NCBI GenBank assembly: GCA_021781255.1 | Contig: JAJXXG010000697.1 | Location: 1 to 8,197 of the forward strand | Source: Acidobacteriota bacterium | Lineage (GTDB): Bacteria > Acidobacteriota > Terriglobia > Terriglobales > Acidobacteriaceae | Reading direction: 5' to 3' | DNA length: 8,197 nucleotides | Shown here: piece by piece, positions 6,200 to 8,197 of the stretch | Numbering within the stretch: position 1 is the first letter of the stretch | How the letters are laid out: every line of letters starts with the position of its first letter | Notes under the pieces: model-generated | What the model was told of the DNA's origin: nothing | Databases searched by the model: none | Seen by the model: only the letters and a program-made list of their open reading frames with translations | Made by a program: the position numbers and the translations under genes

Positions 6200-6586
6200 C
6201 TAAGGCGCAGGGCTGAACTCCAGGATATCCCCTGGCTGAGTCTGCGTGTCGCGGATGGTGCCGGCAGGAAGCTCAATGATCGAGTGTGCAACGAGACAGG
6301 CCGACAGACGCCAGGGTGGCACATTGCTGCGCACTTTTTTTACCTGATGCTTGCGGTCTAGATAGACGAGGTCAAGCGGGAATCGCATGAAGAAGGTATG
6401 CACCGCCTCGCAGGGCACGATCCACATTCCTTCGCCAGGCGCCAGCCCTTTGCGTCCGAGCAGCCCTTTTGAGCGCCTCGCGCCGCTGCCGGCGATCTCC
6501 AGGTTTGTGGCCAGCATAGTCTTTCGGCTTGTGTTCACAACCCGAAGCTGAGTCTTATTTTCAGGTAGCCCCTTTGGAAGTTCCAT
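6200..6586 (-). CDS. DUF192 family protein
   Basis: This 128-residue protein covers the whole DUF192 domain. In order it shows SKGLLGRKGLAPGEGMWIVP (39-58), the core CEAVHTFFMRFPLDLVYLD (59-77), VPPWR (89-93), IIELPAGT (103-110) and a closing QPGDILEF (117-124). The family folds as a small beta-barrel; its biochemical role is not established. Many members carry a signal peptide or lipobox, but this one has neither, so it is probably cytoplasmic unless the start is wrong. The ATG is supported by GAGGAG (6591-6596) with 4-base spacing. It sits between the secretin terminator and the pilin promoter, so it is likely a separate short transcript, though no clear promoter stands out at 6600-6675. 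Proximity hints at a link to the pilus, but this is only guilt by association. Confidence 0.88.
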   Translation of the reverse strand: MELPKGLPENKTQLRVVNTSRKTMLATNLEIAGSGARRSKGLLGRKGLAPGEGMWIVPCEAVHTFFMRFPLDLVYLDRKHQVKKVRSNVPPWRLSACLVAHSIIELPAGTIRDTQTQPGDILEFSPAP

Positions 6587-6674
6587 CGTGCTCCTCGTGT
6601 TCTTCTTTGTTATTCGGGTGTGTCATCGCTACAGCGAATAGAAAGGCGCATGGGTAAGTGGCGATTGTTGGCCG

Positions 6675-6707
6675 CAAAACAGGAGCCCCGCTTTGTTGGC
6701 GGGGCTC
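6675..6707 (-). terminator. Rho-independent terminator of the secretin gene
   Basis: On the minus strand GAGCCCCGC (6699-6707) and GCGGGGCTC (6683-6691) form a perfect 9-bp GC-rich stem with a 7-base loop. CTG and TTTT follow (6675-6678). It lies 62 bases after the secretin stop and separates that transcript from the DUF192 gene. Confidence 0.8.
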
Positions 6708-6768
6708 ACGCTGATCACGGTTGAGGAAGTGGTTATGCGCATGGATGTCTACTTCATGTTCGCAGATA

Positions 6769-8197
6769 TCACTGCGGCGATTGAGGTGACATGCCAGTCG
6801 AAGTGTAACCGGAACTGCCGCCAGAGCCGCCGGACAGCTGAGTCTCGGGCTTCATGCTGTCCATCAACTGCTCAATCGGCATGGTCGCGGGCGCGGGCGC
6901 CGGAGTAGACTCAGCCGTTTTTGCATCCGGTGTGTGCATTGGAGTGTCGGAGTTTGGAGGCAGGAACTGCGAAGGATATTTTGGAACAGGAATCGCCGTG
7001 CCTGCCGGCGCGGGTGCAACGATCTCAGGAGTCACGATGACAATGAGCTCGCTATTGGTCCGGGTCTTTGATGTTGACTGGAAAAACTTGCCAAGAATCG
7101 GAATGTCCCCAAGGAAGGGAATCTTCTGGAAAGTTTCAGTATCGCGGTTGTCGAGCAACCCGCCGATGGCAAAGCTTTGCCCATCGCCCAGCTCAACCTC
7201 TGTCTTTACCCTGCGAACGGAGATTGCGGGCTCCAAGAAACCGGAAATCTCGACCGCATTCGTGAAGTCCAGTGCGCTGACTTCAGGGGCAACCTGCAGA
7301 CGAATGGTTCCGCGCGGAGTGATCGTGGGGATAAAATTCAGGCGAACGCCGTACTGCTGGAACATAATCGTAACCGCTGCGGCTCCGCCGATTCCCCCAC
7401 CCTGAACCATGGGGAACGGATATTCTCCGCCGGCGAGGAAGCTGGCCTGCTTGCCGTTTTCCGCAAGCACGTTGGGTTCAGCAAGTATCTGCACGAGCCC
7501 TTTTTGCTCCAAAGCCTGGATTGTTGCACCCAGGTTGATGCCCGGATAAAAGGCAAAGAGGTTAAGCTCGTTTGACAATGACGCCGTGGCGCCTCCGGCC
7601 CCGGTGCCAGCAGTAACGAATGGCGGGGAGAACTGACCCGTTGAAATCTGGCCAATGGTATTTCCAAACCCTGTACTGAAGAGGTTCATGCCAAGCTGCA
7701 GGCTCTTGTTGCGATCCACGCTGGCAAAGCGCACCTTGAGCAGGATTTGCCGTTCAGGAGCCGGCACATTGACGTTGAGCAGGTTGACGATCTTGCCTTT
7801 CGTGCCCGTGGACGCGATCTGCACGGCCCGGTTGGAACTGTTTAGATCTTTCACCGTCCCGCGGAGAAAGAGATTGCCGTTTTCTTCGCTGATCCTGAGG
7901 TCCTGCCCGGGGAGTTCTGCTCTCAGCTCGCGCCGGATGCCCGTCAGTAGGTCGTTGGTTGCAAACGTGCTGGGCCTGACCGTGACGTTGAAGAACTGAC
8001 GGCCGCCGCTGACGTCCCAAAGGATCAGAGTGGTTTCGCCGGGAGCCTTCCCATTTACCAGGACCTGGGTCGGGCTCACGACGGTCGCCTCTGCGATGTC
8101 ACCCAGACCGACAACGACCTGCTTTACAGGACGGGCAAGATCGAGGACCACCGATTTGCCGACGGCCACTGACAGGTCGTTTGCGGTGTCCTGGCTG
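6769..8197 (-). CDS. cpaC: Type II/IV secretion secretin of the Tad/Flp pilus (CpaC/RcpA-like), 5' end outside window
   Basis: Outer-membrane secretin forming the ring through which Flp pili leave the cell. The 475 visible residues open at the window edge; the signal peptide and start are missing. GTG at 8169 is internal, because the preceding in-frame residues (DTANDLS) already fit the family's first domain. Domains in visible numbering: pilus-assembly N-terminal domain about 5-75 (VAVGKSVVLDL, VLVNGKAPGETTLILWD), a BON-like domain about 80-142 (ISEENGNLFLRGTV), then the secretin core about 148-392. The core includes LVQILAEPNVLAENGKQASF, a gly-rich GEYPFPMVQGGGIGG segment of the gate region, the signature IPFLGDIPILGKFF (359-372) and ELIVIVTPEIV. 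A Pro/Ser/Gly-rich tail of about 80 residues follows. The usual Tad partners (CpaB, CpaF, TadB/C) are not in view and should lie upstream. The gene ends with a clear terminator. Confidence 0.93.
   Translation of the reverse strand, partial: SQDTANDLSVAVGKSVVLDLARPVKQVVVGLGDIAEATVVSPTQVLVNGKAPGETTLILWDVSGGRQFFNVTVRPSTFATNDLLTGIRRELRAELPGQDLRISEENGNLFLRGTVKDLNSSNRAVQIASTGTKGKIVNLLNVNVPAPERQILLKVRFASVDRNKSLQLGMNLFSTGFGNTIGQISTGQFSPPFVTAGTGAGGATASLSNELNLFAFYPGINLGATIQALEQKGLVQILAEPNVLAENGKQASFLAGGEYPFPMVQGGGIGGAAAVTIMFQQYGVRLNFIPTITPRGTIRLQVAPEVSALDFTNAVEISGFLEPAISVRRVKTEVELGDGQSFAIGGLLDNRDTETFQKIPFLGDIPILGKFFQSTSKTRTNSELIVIVTPEIVAPAPAGTAIPVPKYPSQFLPPNSDTPMHTPDAKTAESTPAPAPATMPIEQLMDSMKPETQLSGGSGGSSGYTSTGMSPQSPQ

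Noticed and set aside
5890..6324. 144-residue minus-strand open frame across the pilin upstream region
   Set aside because: It overlaps the DUF192 gene in another frame, has no ribosome binding site, covers the palindrome cluster and has no recognisable protein features.
6854..7405. 183-residue plus-strand open frame
   Set aside because: Antisense to the secretin core, which is unambiguous.
1..8197. CRISPR array, insertion sequence, integrase, toxin-antitoxin or phage genes
   Set aside because: No spaced direct repeats, terminal inverted repeats with transposase, or recognisable genes of these kinds were found on either strand.

Overview
The window looks like a chromosomal segment of a moderately GC-rich Gram-negative soil bacterium. 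An Acidobacteriota (Terriglobia-type) host is my best guess. The reasons are the style of the Flp pilin and CpaC/RcpA-type secretin, the DUF192 variant beside them, and a DNA polymerase I with a decayed proofreading domain. This placement is inference; no rRNA or other decisive marker is present. All six genes I accept lie on the minus strand, so the window reads from its right end to its left end. The long plus-strand open frames are antisense shadows.

Right part (8197 to 6200): the 3' three quarters of a pilus secretin gene enters from beyond the window. It ends at 6769 and is followed by a clear rho-independent terminator (6675-6707). A small DUF192 protein gene (6586-6200) with its own strong ribosome binding site follows.

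Middle part (6199 to 5144): about 440 bases of non-coding DNA lead into a 65-residue Flp/Fap-type prepilin gene (5758-5561). Its leader carries a textbook sigma-54 promoter (TGGCAC-N5-TTGCT, 5820-5835). About 90-157 bases upstream of the predicted transcription start is a cluster of GTGTA/TACAC half-sites, including the perfect palindrome GGTGTATACACC. This is where an enhancer-binding activator would be expected. The pilin is therefore probably a separately controlled, high-output transcript, distinct from the secretin unit. The roughly 420 bases after the pilin contain no convincing gene. They hold hairpins just behind the pilin stop and a perfect 13-bp stem at 5273-5310.

Left part (5143 to 1): two polytopic membrane proteins resembling GT-C glycosyltransferases (588 and 450 residues, 15 bases apart) form a tight pair, probably using polyprenyl-phosphate sugars at the periplasmic face. 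Thirty-seven bases later starts polA, whose first 657 codons are in the window. It has an intact 5' nuclease domain with an unusual insert of about 20 residues, a 3'-5' exonuclease domain whose catalytic motifs are degenerate, and the start of the polymerase domain.

Together, the secretin and pilin belong to a Tad/Flp pilus (adhesion, surface colonisation). The glycosyltransferase pair may modify an envelope glycan or the pilus itself, but only position supports that link. polA is a housekeeping neighbour.
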